Below, piece after piece: positions 62,100-64,000 of a stretch of 64,000 nt of DNA. A program made the position numbers and the translations under genes. This DNA comes from Oscheius sp. JU75 (Eukaryota > Nematoda > Chromadorea > Rhabditida > Rhabditidae): the NCBI GenBank assembly GCA_037178855.1, contig JASJZC010000004.1:1984001-2048000 (forward strand). The letters run 5' to 3'. The notes under the pieces are model-generated. The model was not told the DNA's origin. It searched no databases and was given only the letters and a program-made list of their open reading frames with translations. How positions within the stretch are numbered: position 1 is the stretch's first letter; the number at the start of each line of letters is the position of its first letter.

Positions 62100-64000
62100 T
62101 CCCTAGGTCTGGTTGTAGTTGAAGAAAGACGTAAGCAAGAGAGGGAAAATACAAAATGAGATTGACTCGTGGAATGACCGAGGGGAAGTAATTGCACTTG
62201 ATCGGAGTCATAAGAGGCGAATTGACAACACATGCGATTTCCGTATCCAAGACTTCCACAACTACCAGTTGTTTTTGAATGAGGACTGTTGAAAGGATAG
62301 AGAGAAAGAGTGGGGACTGCGTGAAAACAGAGTCAAGAAAGGGAAATGGGATCTACCGAAAGGGGCGGAGTCGGGGTAGAGGGAGAGAGAGTTGGTATCT
62401 CATGATCCAGAGAACTTGAAAGTGAGAACCGTCGTGGTGAGTTCATTAGACTCGAATTGAAATGAGGGATGCGCATAGCGACGAGCTAGGTTACCAAGGG
62501 GTTAATTGGCACACATATGCACTCAGTCTCGTGAAAAAGTGGATAGGCAAGTAGAATAGCTTGATCTTTTGTCCAAGTCTTTGTCATTTGCTCGACAAAG
62601 TGGCGTGGGAGAGATTGCTGCTGATACTTTCGAGGGTGATGGTCTTCCTCACTGCTGTTCTGCCTATCCAAGCTGGCTGTTATTATAATGGGTAGCAATC
62701 AGCATTCTATTATGAGTAGGAAGAGTTCGAATGAAGGTGTGGGTGTCCCAAAATTCCGTTGATTCCGAACATTAAGGGACAATCTCTTTCAATGTGGGGA
62801 ACTCTAGTATTCTTCTTTGCGTAATATCCAGATGAGGTCACATAGTACAATTTTCTATTGCGTACTTTTTGAACTCATGCTCCCCTTTCTTTTCACGCTA
62901 CCAGACAGTCGGAGATTAACGACAAGAGGAGTCGGGAGTGCATTTGAGAGAGTGATAAAGGAGGCGTCAAGGCAACCGAGTAATCAGTGAAGGAAACGTG
63001 GGAAAAGGGCGGATTACCCATTGAAATGGATGAGACTCAATCGACAGATTATGGAGTCGGGCAAATGGGAGGAGGAGGGACTTATTTCGGACTGGGAGTC
63101 ATACCAGAATGTGCTGACTTGTGATTGAGTGAACTTTCGACAGCATTTATATGACTTGATAGGCTGTTGAGGGAGCTAAAGTTGATGACTCTTCCATACC
63201 AACTCTGCATGTCGCTTCTCGCTTTAACCAGAAGAAGAGAAAGTGGAAAAAGAGGGAAATGGAGCTCATTAGAGGGAACGAAGAGAATGTTCTTTTGTGG
63301 AAAGTTGGATTTGATGATAATAACAAGTTGGGCGGGACTGAAAATCAATCCCTGAATTTGTCTCGCCTGACCTCTCACCGTCAAAGACTTTGACGTCGAC
63401 AGAGACGGTTAGAGGAGAGTACGTGAACAGACTCACACAATTAGGAAACGATTACATGTTCCAATTAACCAGTTGTGAATCAGTTAAAATCCACAGAGAA
63501 CTGTTGAAAGCGAGGGAGAGAGAGACACATTCCGATGAATGGGAATAATAACAGACACAAAATTACAGGTGCTCGAATAGGACACAGCTAGTTTTTGTAT
63601 AATTGTCGGTCGCACGTGTCGTTCCCCCTTACATGCTCCAGATCTCCAAAAAGAACTTTTGTAGACATGTGATGAGGTGAGCCGATGGTTTCCGTTAATT
63701 AGGTCTCGTCTCTCTTTTTGACAGATTACTCATTCGAGTGTACGCGAAATAATATCAGAGGATTACCAAGATATCAGGGAGTTGATGAGGGGCCGACCAA
63801 AGCTTTGAGAGTCTGGTTCGATAGTACGAGGAACTATAGTAGTCCGAATCGATACAGTACTATCCAATCTAATGGTCTGTTGTATGCTGCTCTCTTCTTG
63901 GCTCTCTGTACGGACAGCACCAGATGGAATAAATCTCCGCATTCCTAAAAAGAGTCATAAGTTACCAATTTGACGAGCAACAAGTAGCTCGGAAGACAAT
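62100..64000. promoter_or_regulatory. 1.9-kb region upstream of the ODR-3-like gene
   Basis: The longest gene-free stretch in the window, reaching its end. It has purine-rich runs (GAGAGAAAGAG near 62301, GAGAGAGAGAC near 63513) and several frames under 100 codons without motifs or splice support. It probably contains the promoter of the G-alpha gene and part of an unknown neighbour's flank. Confidence 0.35.

Overview
This window is a compact, gene-dense animal genome that reads as a nematode. Introns are mostly about 35-50 nt with GT...TTTCAG-type ends. Many start codons lie directly behind a lone 3' splice acceptor, as expected for spliced-leader (SL) trans-splicing. Neighbouring same-strand genes sit about 100-250 nt apart, as in nematode operons. 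The gene families also fit: an ODR-3-like sensory G-alpha, a CUB plus von Willebrand A secreted protein, and a TXNDC9/VPS16/M16-protease block that I recall as neighbours on Caenorhabditis elegans cosmid C05D11. The species cannot be fixed from the sequence.

Layout. 1-2567 (+) is the 3' part of strawberry notch. 2723-8891 holds secreted and membrane genes: an aspartic protease (-), a small secreted protein (+), a nicotinic-type ligand-gated channel (-) and a secreted phospholipase A2-like protein (+). 8965-10847 (-) is PEX19 followed by Abitram. 11402-12525 (+) is a B-type cyclin and 13159-14407 (-) an actin with about 1.6 kb of upstream DNA. 15997-18594 (+) holds two tandem, very divergent syntaxins. 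18641-25343 (-) looks like a four-gene operon: TOM5-like, TIM8-like, TTC7, Gemin2. One TTC7 intron holds a decayed hAT-like element. Another holds a complete opposite-strand gene for the axonemal dynein light intermediate chain p28/DNALI1.

25799-27140 (+) is PA2G4/EBP1. 27880-39817 (-) is a run of five genes: PPEF-type phosphatase, a small secreted protein, TXNDC9, VPS16 and an M16 protease. 41467-42024 (+) encodes a lysine-rich secreted protein, followed by SRSF1/RSP-3 and SMC3 (42620-48320, +). 48534-50014 (-) is cytosolic glycerol-3-phosphate dehydrogenase. 51639-52678 (+) is malectin and 53104-56052 (+) an annexin with a long Gly/Tyr/Pro/Gln-rich head. 56799-59452 (-) holds a CUB/vWA protein behind an unrecognised gene, and 60394-62099 (-) is the ODR-3-like G-alpha.

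Most genes are housekeeping and ordinary. The unusual material is: the two syntaxins, which both lack the central SNARE-motif glutamine, one of them also lacking a splice acceptor; the nested DNALI1 gene in an apparently nematode genome; the hAT-like element, which carries an inverted fragment of that same gene; short inverted or direct duplications of gene ends (M16 protease, annexin); near-palindromic poly(A) signals shared by convergent genes; and a mitochondrial-import gene pair heading an operon. I saw no CRISPR array and recognised no rRNA or tRNA gene. Gene models were spliced by eye, so internal exon boundaries are less certain than gene identities.
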